Positions 1 through 9,009 of a DNA stretch of 64,000 nucleotides are shown piece by piece. The translations under genes were made by a program, and so were the position numbers. A model generated the notes under the pieces. That model saw only the letters and a program-made list of their open reading frames with translations, did no database searches and was not told the DNA's origin. The first letter of the stretch is position 1, and each line of letters starts with the position of its first letter. The stretch is from Bacillota bacterium. Its GTDB lineage: Bacteria; Bacillota; Clostridia; Lachnospirales; Lachnospiraceae. The DNA lies in the NCBI GenBank assembly GCA_023423335.1, contig JAFAFU010000067.1:62001-126000 (forward strand), written 5' to 3'.

Positions 1-795
1 CATGGAATAGCTTATGGATTCTCCGCCGGAGGGAAGACCGATTCCCAACAGCTTATTCAGTTCTACCCTGGGAAAGGGCTTCAGAGCCTTGAAGGACAGC
101 TTTGCATCAAATCTCTTCAGGAATAATATAATAAAGATAATAACTCCGGCCAGACGGCTTAAATTTGTTGCAATCGCCGAACCGGCGACTCCGAAGGCCG
201 GAATGGGACCGAATCCGTTAACCAGCAGGACATTACCGGCAAGATTGATCAGATTAATGATAACGGAGATCATCATCGTGTCCTTCATCATCCGGTTAGA
301 GCGGAAGATTGCGGAAAAGGTGGCAATCAAGCCCTGCAGGAAGATAAAACCGCCGACCCATTTAATAAAAACCGTGGCATCCGACAGGATCTCCTCCGGA
401 ACCTTCATAAAGCGGAAGATGGCCTCGGAAAAGAACAGGATAATCACGGATATCACAACACTGAAAATCAGATTGACAAAAATGGACAGCGTATAAATCA
501 CGGATAGCTTCTGTTTGTTGTTCGAACCGATATATTGTGAAACCAGAATGGTTGTGGACATACTGATTATCGTAAACATAATCAGCAGAAGATTGATGAT
601 CTGGTTCGCATTGCCGATAGCTCCGACTGCATTTTCAGAATAGCTTTTGACCATATACTGGTCCACATTACCTACCATCATGGTTAAGGTCATCTCGATA
701 AATATGGGCCAGACCAATTTGATCAGGGCTTCCTCTTTCTTTGGTTTCAATTCTGTCTTATTCCTTCTCTTACCCAAGCTGCTTATCATTGACAT
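1..795 (-). CDS. MATE family efflux transporter, 5' part (runs off the window)
   Basis: Multidrug and toxin extrusion type membrane exporter, expected to move substrates out of the cell using a Na+ or H+ gradient. I translated the minus strand from ATG at 795-793, preceded by an AGGAG ribosome-binding site. The frame stays open for 265 codons to the window edge. The protein starts MSMISSLGKR, then shows alternating hydrophobic helices and the early MATE pattern around VWPIFIEMTLTMMVGNVDQY (about residues 29-48) followed by NQIINLLLIMF and VSQYIGSNN. About half to two thirds of the usual 440-460 residues are present. It is divergent from folD, with a 386-bp gap between. The family is clear; the substrate cannot be told. 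Confidence 0.88.
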   Translation of the reverse strand, partial: MSMISSLGKRRNKTELKPKKEEALIKLVWPIFIEMTLTMMVGNVDQYMVKSYSENAVGAIGNANQIINLLLIMFTIISMSTTILVSQYIGSNNKQKLSVIYTLSIFVNLIFSVVISVIILFFSEAIFRFMKVPEEILSDATVFIKWVGGFIFLQGLIATFSAIFRSNRMMKDTMMISVIINLINLAGNVLLVNGFGPIPAFGVAGSAIATNLSRLAGVIIFIILFLKRFDAKLSFKALKPFPRVELNKLLGIGLPSGGESISYSM

Positions 796-1181
796 AGGAT
801 ACTCCTGACTTCGAAAACATTTTAGTATGGTTACCTGCTTCATCTTATACGCTTATCCCCGAGGTTCACAATGGTTTATATTATATATCTTTTGTGCTAT
901 TTTTCAACATTTATTTTAAATTCCGATTTATAAATATTTCTTGTGATATCGGATGGAATATATTAGAATAGAAATGATGATTTTAAAGCAGCGAAACGAA
1001 TTATTTTAAAGTATGATTCCGGTGTCAAAGCCGATTTAAAAATATGGTTCGTCAATAACAGCTGCTCATCAAACTATGTTCTGCATTACTTTAATATCGT
1101 TAGTGAATGTGCAAATTGACGAAGCTATGATGCTCGAGGGGCTTTGACACTTAAATCAAGTATAAGATGGGAGAGAGACAT
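796..1181. other. Intergenic region between MATE gene and folD
   Basis: A 386-bp divergent gap. The left 200 bp are AT-rich and carry the likely upstream region of the MATE gene; on the minus strand TTGTGA and TATAAG are 16 bp apart, a weak promoter match. The right part is filled by a palindromic repeat element (1015-1157) that ends only 24 bp before the folD start. I see no clear sigma-A promoter for folD, which therefore probably lies inside or left of the element. Confidence 0.6.
1015..1157 (-). repeat. Palindromic MITE-like element, copy A (short form)
   Basis: The element has 18-bp imperfect terminal inverted repeats whose core GTGTCAAAGCC (1022-1032) matches GGCTTTGACAC (1140-1150) perfectly. 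A second, inner inverted pair is TTCGTCAAT (1048-1056) and ATTGACGAA (1115-1123). Direct repeats AAGTAT at 1009-1014 and 1158-1163 are a possible target-site duplication. Read on the minus strand it matches the left half and the right tip of the element at 9226-9495, but it lacks that copy's central module. No coding capacity is seen. Confidence 0.75.
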
Positions 1182-2030
1182 ATGGCAATTATTATTGACG
1201 GCAGGAGGGTATCTGCTGAAATTAAGGATGAGCTTAAGAAACAGGTAAGCGAGCTTAAAAGGAGTAACATAGAGGTCACACTGTGCGTAATCCAGGTAGG
1301 GAATGATCCCGCGTCCACAGTTTATGTGGGCAATAAGAAGAAAGCCTGTGAATATATCGGCATCCGGTCCGTTGCTTATGAGCTGCCGGAGGAAACCACC
1401 CAGGAAGAGCTTCTCGCTTTGGTGAGACAGATGAATGAGGACTCGTCCGTGGACGGAATCCTGGTTCAGCTTCCTTTGCCGTCCCATATCGATGAAAATG
1501 CCGTAATCCAGACAATCGCCGTGGAGAAGGATGTGGATGGGTTCCATCCCCAGAGCGTCGGTAAATTAAGCATTGGTCAGAAGGGCTTCGTATCCTGTAC
1601 CCCGGCAGGTGTTATCGAACTGTTGAAGCGTTATGATATCCCGATTGCAGGGAAGGAATGCGTAATTGTAGGCAGAAGCAATATCGTAGGGAAACCGATG
1701 GCAATGCTGATGCTGCGGGAGCATGCTACCGTAACGGTATGCCACTCCCGGACCAAGAATCTGTCAGAGGTAACGAAACGGGCGGATATCCTGATCGCAG
1801 CCATTGGTAAACCCCGTTTCATAACGAAGGATTATGTAAAAAAGGACGCTGTTATTATCGATGTCGGCATGAACCGTGATGAGAATAATAAGCTCTGCGG
1901 CGATGTGGATTATGAGGATGTATTTCCCGCAGCAAGTGCCATCACTCCGGTGCCCGGCGGTGTCGGTGTCATGACAATCGCCATGCTGATGTACAACTGC
2001 GTCAAGGCAGCCACAGCGAAGCTTTCATAA
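1182..2030 (+). CDS. folD: Bifunctional methylenetetrahydrofolate dehydrogenase/cyclohydrolase FolD
   Basis: Interconverts 5,10-methylene-, 5,10-methenyl- and 10-formyl-tetrahydrofolate in the cytosol, supplying one-carbon units. The protein has 282 residues, the usual length. The catalytic Tyr/Lys motif is YVGNKKKACEYIG (Tyr48, Lys52), followed by DGILVQLPLP (Gln96), EKDVDGFHP (Asp119) and the cofactor-binding region VIVGRSNIVGKP. I chose ATG 1182 because GGGAGAGAG lies about 5 bp upstream and the protein then begins MAIIIDGRRV as in the family. An in-frame ATG at 1167 precedes that ribosome-binding site. The gene stands alone directly downstream of a repeat element. Confidence 0.96.
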   Translation: MAIIIDGRRVSAEIKDELKKQVSELKRSNIEVTLCVIQVGNDPASTVYVGNKKKACEYIGIRSVAYELPEETTQEELLALVRQMNEDSSVDGILVQLPLPSHIDENAVIQTIAVEKDVDGFHPQSVGKLSIGQKGFVSCTPAGVIELLKRYDIPIAGKECVIVGRSNIVGKPMAMLMLREHATVTVCHSRTKNLSEVTKRADILIAAIGKPRFITKDYVKKDAVIIDVGMNRDENNKLCGDVDYEDVFPAASAITPVPGGVGVMTIAMLMYNCVKAATAKLS

Positions 2031-2083
2031 TATCGAACCGGATTATTCTGTGCATTAAAATCATAAGGAACAAAGGAGACGAA

Positions 2084-4240
2084 ATGAGAACTTTTAATTT
2101 TGCAAAGGGTTTTATCATAATGTTTATGGCATGTTTTTCCCTGCTGGCCGGGAATGCCCGGGCAGCAAGCCTGGTGCAGGAACCCCGGTTTTCTGTTCCG
2201 GCAGGCCTTTATACGGAGGAATTTGAACTCAGCATTACTGCGGCAGCACCGGAATATGAGATTTATTATACCCTGGACGGCAGCATACCGGTCCCTGGCA
2301 GTACGACGACCTATCCCTATACCTCGCCGATCCGGATTGGTTTCGAGGCAATCAGGGAAAAGCCTTCGGATTACTTCTGCGGTACGGTGATCCGGGCGAT
2401 AGCGGTCAATGCCGCCGGTGATCAGAGTGATGCGGCGACTGCGTCCTATTTCGTCGACAGTAACATCCTGACCAGATACCGGCTGCCGATTATTTCAATT
2501 GCAACGGAGCATGACAATCTGTATGGCAATACAACCGGGATTATGACCCCGGGTTTGACGCAGAACCGGGGAAGGGAATGGGAGAGGCCGATCCATTTCG
2601 AATATTTTGACCGGGACGGACAGCTTCAGCTTTCCATGGATGCCGGAATAAGACTCCACGGAGCAGCCTCCAGGGATTGGGCCTTTAAATCCTTCCGTAT
2701 CTACGCCAGATCCGATTACGATACACAAACCCAGTTTGCTTATGATTTCTTCGGGAACGGTCTTATTCCTGCGATTGTGGAAAGCGGTGAAAAGCAGGGA
2801 AAAACCATAGACAAGTTTAAACGGCTTATTTTACGAAATGCCGGTAACGAAGGAACTGCCGGGGACGGCACTCTGTTCCGGGATGCCCTTTCCCAGGCTC
2901 TCATGACGAATACCTCCCTCGACCTGCAGGGCTATTCCCCTGCCGTAACCTTTTTGAACGGAGAATTCTACGGTATTCAGAATATCAGGGAGCGTCAGGA
3001 TGAGAAATACATAGAAGACCATTATGATGTGGATGAAAGCAACGTAATCATCTACGAATTCAGCTATGATGACCAGGGAGCGCAGGTACCTGTGATTTCC
3101 TTCGGGGAAGAAGCTGATCTTGAGTTTTATAATAATCTTTTGAACTTTATCAGGAATAATGATTTATCCGTTAAGGAAAATTATGATAAGGTTCAGGAGT
3201 GGCTGGATATCGAAAATTTCGTCGATTACCAGATTATTAATATCTTCGGTGCCAACAGGGACTGGCCTGGCAACAACTGCAAGGCCTGGCGTGTCCGCAC
3301 CGATTATAATCCCGATGCGCCCTACGGCCTGGACGGAAGAATCCGCTGGCTTGTATATGATACGGATTTTAATTTCGGCTTATATAATCCGTGGGCAGTA
3401 AATATGGATTCTCTTTCCGATGCAACGAAAATCGGCGGCAGGGAATGGCCTACCCAGGACGGGGCGACCCTGTTTCTTCGTAAGCTCCTTGAAAATGATG
3501 AATTTAAAACCTATTTCTGTCAAAGATATCTGGATTTATTGAATACGAATTTTGATAAGGATTATGCAAATACTTTAATCGACCAGTTTGCATCGGAATA
3601 TAGAAGTGCAATCGGCGAATTTAGGGAGCGTTATGGACTTCTCCATGACTGGGAACAAAATGTTCAGACTGTGAAGGACTTCATCAGCAAGAGAGAGGCT
3701 ATCTGTAAATCACAGCTGGCCGGAAAATTCAAGCTGGGGAAGCTTTATTTCCTAAGCATTCACACGTCTGATGGCGGCAATCCGGTCGGCGGAGCAGTTC
3801 AGGTGAATACCGTAACCATAGATTCTTCCGCGAAGGGTGTGAAGGAGGGCATATGGAAAAAATCCTATTATGATGGCCTTCCTACTATGATCACTGCAAT
3901 CCCTGCCCCAGGATATGAGTTTGTCTCTTGGAGCGGCGCGACAAACAGTACGGAGGTGACCGTCGATGGGGCATCTCTTGCCGCGCAAAATTCCAATGTG
4001 GTCCTTACTCCGGTATTCCGGAAAACTGCTGAAACGAAGAATGCTCCGGCAGCGAATACCGCAGAGGAGGATACGGCTCCGGTGAAAGCCGTTCCGGCAG
4101 TCGGGACGACAACAAAGGAAGCTGCAAAATCTGACGGTGATACGGCAATATATATCATCTGTATAGTAATACTGGTATTGATTATTCTGTTGATGGCTGC
4201 ATATATGTATGTGCATAACAGAAAGAATTCAAAGGGATAA
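2084..4240 (+). CDS. Membrane-anchored CotH-like kinase domain protein
   Basis: Predicted extracellular or cell-surface protein of 718 residues. A signal peptide (about 1-28, ending NARAA) is followed by a chitobiase-C-terminal-like beta domain (about 33-115, with EIYYTLDGSIPVPGS). A CotH kinase-like domain follows (about 170-500, with IRLHGAASRDWAFKSFRIYA, LNGEFYGIQNIRERQDE and RWLVYDTDFNFG). Then comes a bacterial repeat of the InlB type (about 553-640, with YEFVSWSG), an Ala/Thr/Glu-rich stalk and one transmembrane helix (about 688-708) with a short basic tail. CotH proteins are known as spore-coat protein kinases, and related domains occur in secreted clostridial proteins; the role here is inferred. 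An AGGAGA ribosome-binding site precedes ATG 2084. No partner gene is evident. Confidence 0.82.
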   Translation: MRTFNFAKGFIIMFMACFSLLAGNARAASLVQEPRFSVPAGLYTEEFELSITAAAPEYEIYYTLDGSIPVPGSTTTYPYTSPIRIGFEAIREKPSDYFCGTVIRAIAVNAAGDQSDAATASYFVDSNILTRYRLPIISIATEHDNLYGNTTGIMTPGLTQNRGREWERPIHFEYFDRDGQLQLSMDAGIRLHGAASRDWAFKSFRIYARSDYDTQTQFAYDFFGNGLIPAIVESGEKQGKTIDKFKRLILRNAGNEGTAGDGTLFRDALSQALMTNTSLDLQGYSPAVTFLNGEFYGIQNIRERQDEKYIEDHYDVDESNVIIYEFSYDDQGAQVPVISFGEEADLEFYNNLLNFIRNNDLSVKENYDKVQEWLDIENFVDYQIINIFGANRDWPGNNCKAWRVRTDYNPDAPYGLDGRIRWLVYDTDFNFGLYNPWAVNMDSLSDATKIGGREWPTQDGATLFLRKLLENDEFKTYFCQRYLDLLNTNFDKDYANTLIDQFASEYRSAIGEFRERYGLLHDWEQNVQTVKDFISKREAICKSQLAGKFKLGKLYFLSIHTSDGGNPVGGAVQVNTVTIDSSAKGVKEGIWKKSYYDGLPTMITAIPAPGYEFVSWSGATNSTEVTVDGASLAAQNSNVVLTPVFRKTAETKNAPAANTAEEDTAPVKAVPAVGTTTKEAAKSDGDTAIYIICIVILVLIILLMAAYMYVHNRKNSKG

Positions 4241-4267
4241 GAAAGTAAACGAAAGGCAGACATAGCG

Positions 4268-4867
4268 ATGGAATCCGAACAACAGATTATCTTTCGTGAT
4301 AAATGCTATATTGTAATATCCGCCGAACAGGACTTTATCCTTCATCCTGCTGTTCTGGCGGAGAAGAAAATAAGCAGTGAGCTTACGAAGCTCAGCTTTT
4401 GCTGTGACTACAGTATAAAGAATAACCAGTTAATGGCAGACTGTATGACGGTTTCGGTTTCCGGACCGGAACAGCAAAGCAGCCGTATAACTGCCGGAGA
4501 GTTTCCGGTCCTTTACAGCGGCGTGATCCTGATCGGCCGAGAGATAATATCGGAATATCCCCTGTCCGGACACTGCCTGCCCTGCTATTCCTATCGATAT
4601 GTCTATGAGCTTGTGTTCAATAAGGGTGTGCTGGTTACTACGGCAGACCAGAGCAAGGCTATGCTCAGGATACGCAGGAATTTAGAGCTGGGACTTCGGA
4701 GCCTTGCTGTCAAACGGGATATCCGCTGCATCCGCAGATATCTGAATGATTGTTTCATTGGGGATTACCGGCCCTTAAATCTGAAAAAGCAATTAAAATA
4801 TCTGGAAGAACTAAAAAAACGATATCGGGAACAGGAAATTCTGGTTTCCTTTTCTGACAGGAACTGA
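4268..4867 (+). CDS. Hypothetical protein, possibly regulatory or envelope-related
   Basis: I do not recognise this 199-residue protein. It has no signal peptide or transmembrane helix. The N-terminal two thirds is a mixed alpha/beta region with several Cys (FCCDYS, GHCLPCYSYRY). The C-terminal third is strongly basic and helical (KAMLRIRRNLELGLRSLAVKRDIRCIRRYL and a KKQLKYLEELKKRY stretch), which could bind nucleic acid or form a coiled coil. It lies 27 bp after the CotH-like gene on the same strand and about 107 bp before rimO, so co-transcription with the CotH-like gene is plausible. Its coding character is supported by base usage like its neighbours. Confidence 0.6.
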   Translation: MESEQQIIFRDKCYIVISAEQDFILHPAVLAEKKISSELTKLSFCCDYSIKNNQLMADCMTVSVSGPEQQSSRITAGEFPVLYSGVILIGREIISEYPLSGHCLPCYSYRYVYELVFNKGVLVTTADQSKAMLRIRRNLELGLRSLAVKRDIRCIRRYLNDCFIGDYRPLNLKKQLKYLEELKKRYREQEILVSFSDRN

Positions 4868-4974
4868 TACAATGATACGGATGCAGGCAGCGAATGCTTT
4901 AACTATCGTATATCGGACTGCAGATTATCAATGACAAACAAGAATGGCCTGACAGGATTTAAGGAGAATAACAA

Positions 4975-6318
4975 ATGAATATATTTTTTGTATCACTCGG
5001 CTGTGATAAAAACCTGGTAGACAGTGAAAACATGCTGGGGATTTTGCATGAGAACGGATATCAGATAACCCAGGAAGAAACCAATGCGGATATTATTATC
5101 ATTAATACCTGCTGCTTTATCCATGACGCAAAACAGGAAAGCATCAATACCATTCTGGAAATGGCGGAATATAAAAAATCCGGTCGGTGCAAAGCACTGA
5201 TCGTAACCGGCTGTCTGGCAGAGCGCTATAAAGAAGAAATTCTGACTGAGATCCCGGAGGTGGATGCATTACTGGGCACCTCCAGCTTCACAGGAATCTT
5301 AGAGGTTGTAGGCGGGTTAACCGACGGACAGAGGCATTCCCGTTTTGACCGGCTGGATCTCCCTCCCTCCGCAGCCGTTGGAAGGATATTAACTTCAGGA
5401 ACCCATTCGGCATATCTTAAAATTGCGGAAGGATGTGATAAGCACTGTACTTATTGCGTGATCCCGCAGGTCAGAGGCAATTACCGCAGTATTCCCCTGG
5501 AAGAGCTGGTCAGGGAAGCGCAGTATCTGGCAGCCCAGGGTGTGAAGGAGTTGATTTTAGTTGCTCAGGAAACCACGCTCTATGGCTTTGATCTTTATGG
5601 CAGGAAGGCTTTGCCGGAGCTTTTAAGGCAGCTTTGCCGGATTGAAGGAGTCGCCTGGATCCGCCTTCTATACTGCTATCCCGAAGAGATCACGGAGGAA
5701 TTGATCGAAGTAATCAAGAACGAATCAAAGATCTGCCATTATCTTGATATCCCGATTCAGCATGCCTCTGACCGTATCCTGAAGCTGATGGGACGTAGGA
5801 CGAACCGCGCGGATCTGGAACGGATCTTATCGGAATTAAGAACAGCAATTCCCGACATCATTCTGCGTACTACGTTGATTACCGGATTTCCGACCGAAAC
5901 GGACGAAGAGCACGGTGAGCTGATGGAATTTGTTAAAAATCAGCGTTTCGACCGGCTGGGGGTATTTACCTATTCCAGAGAAGATAATACGCCTGCCGCC
6001 AAGCTGAAACCGCAGATCCCGGCCAAAATAAAAAAGCAGAGACAGAAGGAACTGATGCAGCTGCAGCAGTCCCTCGTATTTGAAGCAGCAGAGAATCGGA
6101 TCGGAAGAACTTATCAGGTTCTGACCGAAGGTAAAATCACCGGCGAAGAGAATGTATATATCGGAAGAACCTATATGGATGCTCCCCAGGTAGACGGTTT
6201 CCTGTTCTTTGGTTCTGAGGAAGAGCTGATGAGCGGTGATATGGTTACGGTCAAAGTAAATCAGGCAAAGGATTATGATTTAATCGGAGATATTGTGAAA
6301 GGAAGTGAATTAATATGA
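4975..6318 (+). CDS. rimO: Ribosomal protein uS12 methylthiotransferase RimO
   Basis: Radical-SAM enzyme that adds a methylthio group to the conserved aspartate of ribosomal protein uS12. The protein has 447 residues. The N-terminal UPF0004 domain has cysteines at Cys10 (SLGCDKNLVDSE, typical of RimO rather than MiaB), INTCCF and TGCLAERY. The radical SAM cluster motif is CDKHCTYC (Cys154, Cys158, Cys161). A C-terminal TRAM domain ends the protein. An AAGGAG site precedes ATG 4975. Its stop codon overlaps the pgsA start (ATGA), indicating translational coupling. Confidence 0.95.
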   Translation: MNIFFVSLGCDKNLVDSENMLGILHENGYQITQEETNADIIIINTCCFIHDAKQESINTILEMAEYKKSGRCKALIVTGCLAERYKEEILTEIPEVDALLGTSSFTGILEVVGGLTDGQRHSRFDRLDLPPSAAVGRILTSGTHSAYLKIAEGCDKHCTYCVIPQVRGNYRSIPLEELVREAQYLAAQGVKELILVAQETTLYGFDLYGRKALPELLRQLCRIEGVAWIRLLYCYPEEITEELIEVIKNESKICHYLDIPIQHASDRILKLMGRRTNRADLERILSELRTAIPDIILRTTLITGFPTETDEEHGELMEFVKNQRFDRLGVFTYSREDNTPAAKLKPQIPAKIKKQRQKELMQLQQSLVFEAAENRIGRTYQVLTEGKITGEENVYIGRTYMDAPQVDGFLFFGSEEELMSGDMVTVKVNQAKDYDLIGDIVKGSELI

Positions 6319-6860
6319 ATCTGCCCAATAAGATTACAATCATTAGAATATGTATGATTCCTGTTTTCGTCGCTTTTATGCTGATGCCTTCCATTGCCTA
6401 CGGACAGTATATCGCTGCGGGAATCTTTATTCTGGCGGCCCTGACGGATGCCCTGGACGGACATATCGCAAGAAAGCATAATCTGATTACAAATTTCGGT
6501 AAGTTTATGGACCCGCTGGCGGATAAGCTGCTGGTATCCAGTGCCTTGATCTGTCTGGTGGAGCAAAAGCTGCTGTCCTCATGGATTGTAATCATCATTA
6601 TTGCGAGAGAATTCATCATCAGCGGCTTCCGGCTGATTGCCTCGGATAATGGTGTTGTTATCGCAGCCAGTTGGTGGGGGAAGCTGAAAACCAATGTACA
6701 GATTGTCATGAGTGTCATGCTGATCATCAATCTGGACAACCCGGTTATTAATATCCTGGAGCAGACCGCAATCTATCTTGCCCTGGGGCTGACCGTTATA
6801 TCACTGGTTGATTATATGGTTAAAAACCGTAAGGTACTCGGCGAACATAATGAGAAATAA
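6315..6860 (+). CDS. pgsA: CDP-diacylglycerol-glycerol-3-phosphate 3-phosphatidyltransferase
   Basis: Integral membrane enzyme making phosphatidylglycerol phosphate, the first committed step to phosphatidylglycerol and cardiolipin. The protein has 181 residues, the usual size. The CDP-alcohol phosphotransferase signature D-G-x2-A-R-x8-G-x3-D-x3-D is intact in DALDGHIARKHNLITNFGKF followed by MDPLADK. About five to six hydrophobic helices can be seen. It overlaps rimO by 4 bp. The rimO-pgsA-cinA order is common in Firmicutes. Confidence 0.95.
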   Translation: MNLPNKITIIRICMIPVFVAFMLMPSIAYGQYIAAGIFILAALTDALDGHIARKHNLITNFGKFMDPLADKLLVSSALICLVEQKLLSSWIVIIIIAREFIISGFRLIASDNGVVIAASWWGKLKTNVQIVMSVMLIINLDNPVINILEQTAIYLALGLTVISLVDYMVKNRKVLGEHNEK

Positions 6861-6969
6861 ACCGTCAAATAATAAATTTCAAGATTATGAAGGAACATAT
6901 TGATGAAATACAAATGCTTCAGGCCAAAGCTTAGGCATAAGAAACCTTGACAGAAAGGAAGTCAGCTCC

Positions 6970-8253
6970 ATGACGGTTGAATTAATCAGTGTCGGCACAG
7001 AAATCCTGTTGGGTAATATCGTAAATACCAACGCCAATTATTTATCCGTAAAATGTGCCGAATTAGGTTTTTCTTTATACTACCAGGTGTCCGTCGGCGA
7101 TAATGCCGGCCGGCTGGGAGAGGTCATCCGGAGCGCACTTGGCAGGGCTGACATCCTGATTTTAACCGGCGGGCTGGGCCCGACACAGGATGATCTTACC
7201 AAGGAAACCGTTGCCGGGGTACTTGGAAGAGAACTTATCCCGGATGAACATTCCAGGCAGCGGATATTAAATTATTTTAACAGAGTACAATACGGTGATG
7301 ATAAAAGTAATCCGGCAGCCTCCGGATTGCAGAAGATCACGGAGAACAACTGGAAACAGGCACTCAAGATTGATAACTGCATTGTAGTGGATAATAATAA
7401 CGGTACGGCACCCGGCTATATCGTGGAGGAAGGGGAGAAGAGAATTCTGCTGCTTCCGGGGCCTCCCTCGGAGATGATCCCGATGTTTGAACAGGGAATG
7501 CTCCCGTATCTTAAGAAGCTCCATAATAAAGTATTTGAATCCAGGATGGTAAAGGTATGCGGGATTGGGGAAAGCAAGGCGGAAACCATGCTTCTGGACC
7601 TGATTAAGGGTCAGGACAATCCGACCCTGGCACCCTATGCCAAAAGCGGAGAGGTGCATTTCAGGGTAACAGCGTCCGCTCCGGTAAGGGAAAAGGCTCA
7701 GGAACTGCTTCAGCCTATGATCGAAGAGCTCTACCGCCGATTTGGGGACAGCATCTATACTATCGAGGAAGAGGTAACCTTAGAGGCGGTCGTCGTCCGT
7801 CTCCTAAGAGAGCAGGGGATGACGCTGACCACTGCCGAGTCCTGTACGGGAGGCCTGTTATCCGGAAAAATAGTCAACGTACCCGGTGCATCCGAGGTCT
7901 TTACGGAAGGCTTCATTACCTATTCCAACCAGGCAAAAATAAAATATCTGGGTGTGTCCGGTTCCACCCTGGAGCAGTTCGGCGCAGTCAGTGAACAGAC
8001 TGCCGGGGAGATGGCCGCGGGAGCTGCCCGTACCTCAGGCTGTGATGTGTCCGCGGCAATAACCGGTATCGCCGGTCCGGAGGGCGGTACAAAAGAAAAA
8101 CCGGTCGGCTTGGTCTATATAGCCTGCCATATAAAAGGCACCACAACGGTAAAAGAATACCGGCTCCGGGGCAATCGGGATAAGATCCGTGAACAGAGCG
8201 TTATTTACGCATTGGATCTGATCCGGAGATGTCTTCAAAAAAATCACAGGTAA
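6970..8253 (+). CDS. cinA: CinA family protein (competence/damage-inducible; NMN deamidase domain)
   Basis: Two-domain cytosolic protein of 427 residues. The N-terminal MoaB/MogA-like domain has GTEILLGNIVNTNA and LTGGLGPTQDDLTKE; in related proteins it acts as an ADP-ribose pyrophosphatase. The C-terminal PncC domain (from about residue 275, TTAESCTGGLLSGKI and GIAGPEGG) is a nicotinamide-mononucleotide amidohydrolase family that recycles pyridine nucleotides. The start at ATG 6970 follows AAGGAAG. In many Firmicutes cinA sits directly before recA; here recA is about 15 kb downstream. Confidence 0.93.
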   Translation: MTVELISVGTEILLGNIVNTNANYLSVKCAELGFSLYYQVSVGDNAGRLGEVIRSALGRADILILTGGLGPTQDDLTKETVAGVLGRELIPDEHSRQRILNYFNRVQYGDDKSNPAASGLQKITENNWKQALKIDNCIVVDNNNGTAPGYIVEEGEKRILLLPGPPSEMIPMFEQGMLPYLKKLHNKVFESRMVKVCGIGESKAETMLLDLIKGQDNPTLAPYAKSGEVHFRVTASAPVREKAQELLQPMIEELYRRFGDSIYTIEEEVTLEAVVVRLLREQGMTLTTAESCTGGLLSGKIVNVPGASEVFTEGFITYSNQAKIKYLGVSGSTLEQFGAVSEQTAGEMAAGAARTSGCDVSAAITGIAGPEGGTKEKPVGLVYIACHIKGTTTVKEYRLRGNRDKIREQSVIYALDLIRRCLQKNHR

Positions 8254-8364
8254 TTTTCGATTTTATTGGATAAGTTTAGAATAATACCATAGAAATGACA
8301 CAGTTGTATTATATTGTTGTATCAATGAAAGTTTTTTGTTGAGGTTTCAGTAAAGGAGGCAATT

Positions 8365-9009
8365 ATGAAACGATACAATAAGAAATTTATATTGATCTTA
8401 ATATTTGTATGCAGCTTCGTGTTATTCGGATGTAAAAATATACGTTTGAACACTTATAATGACGCAGATAATTCCTTAACTCCGACGCCCGAGTCACTGA
8501 CTGCCGACAAAACCCTGATCGATGAGAATGGAACCGGCGAAGAGAAAGATAATACCGGCACAGGCGACAGCGTGAACATGAACAAAAATACGGAGGTAAC
8601 AGCAGGTCCTGCCGTAATACAACCGGCGGCCAATGCGGAATTAAGGGTGTATACGGTGAATAACAGTGCGAATGTGGAAGTTGCGATTGCACTGGTTCCC
8701 AAGGATAGCGAAATCACACCTCAGCTCATTGTGGATACGGTAAAAGAGGCTATGGCTGAGAATTCACTGATGATTGGCATCAAAAGTGTAACAACCGAGA
8801 ACAATACAATAATTGTCAACTTTTATTCCGACCAGCCGCCCTTTGTCAATGTAGGAGCCGGATATGAAACCGCAATACTTGACGCAATAGCACAAAGCCT
8901 GGTGGAAAACCTGGAGGACTATAATAAAGTAATTTACCGCGTAGAAGGAGAGGCATATGTCAGCGGTCATGTTGAACTTGGAATTGATGAGGTTTATCTG
9001 GTAGATTAA
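8365..9009 (+). CDS. GerMN-domain lipoprotein (sporulation/germination related)
   Basis: Secreted lipoprotein of 214 residues. The N-terminus MKRYNKKFILILIFV is followed by a lipobox VLFGC, with lipidation predicted at Cys23. A Thr/Asn/Asp-rich linker (about 30-90) leads to one GerMN domain (about 95-214, with VYTVNNSANVEVAIALVPKD and YETAILDAIAQSLVENLEDY). GerM of Bacillus has two such domains and acts in sporulation and germination; here there is one. An AAGGAGG site lies 7 bp before the ATG. The 111-bp gap upstream is AT-rich, and I could not assign a promoter in it with confidence. The family call is good; the exact role is inferred. Confidence 0.85.
   Translation: MKRYNKKFILILIFVCSFVLFGCKNIRLNTYNDADNSLTPTPESLTADKTLIDENGTGEEKDNTGTGDSVNMNKNTEVTAGPAVIQPAANAELRVYTVNNSANVEVAIALVPKDSEITPQLIVDTVKEAMAENSLMIGIKSVTTENNTIIVNFYSDQPPFVNVGAGYETAILDAIAQSLVENLEDYNKVIYRVEGEAYVSGHVELGIDEVYLVD

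Noticed and set aside
1144..1166. Outward promoter from the right end of repeat A (TTGACA then TATAAG)
   Set aside because: The spacing is only 11 bp, too short for sigma-A.
6903..6950. 15-codon basic open frame before cinA (begins MKYKCFRPK)
   Set aside because: It has an AAGGA-like site, but the length, lack of known family and lack of any regulatory context make chance more likely.
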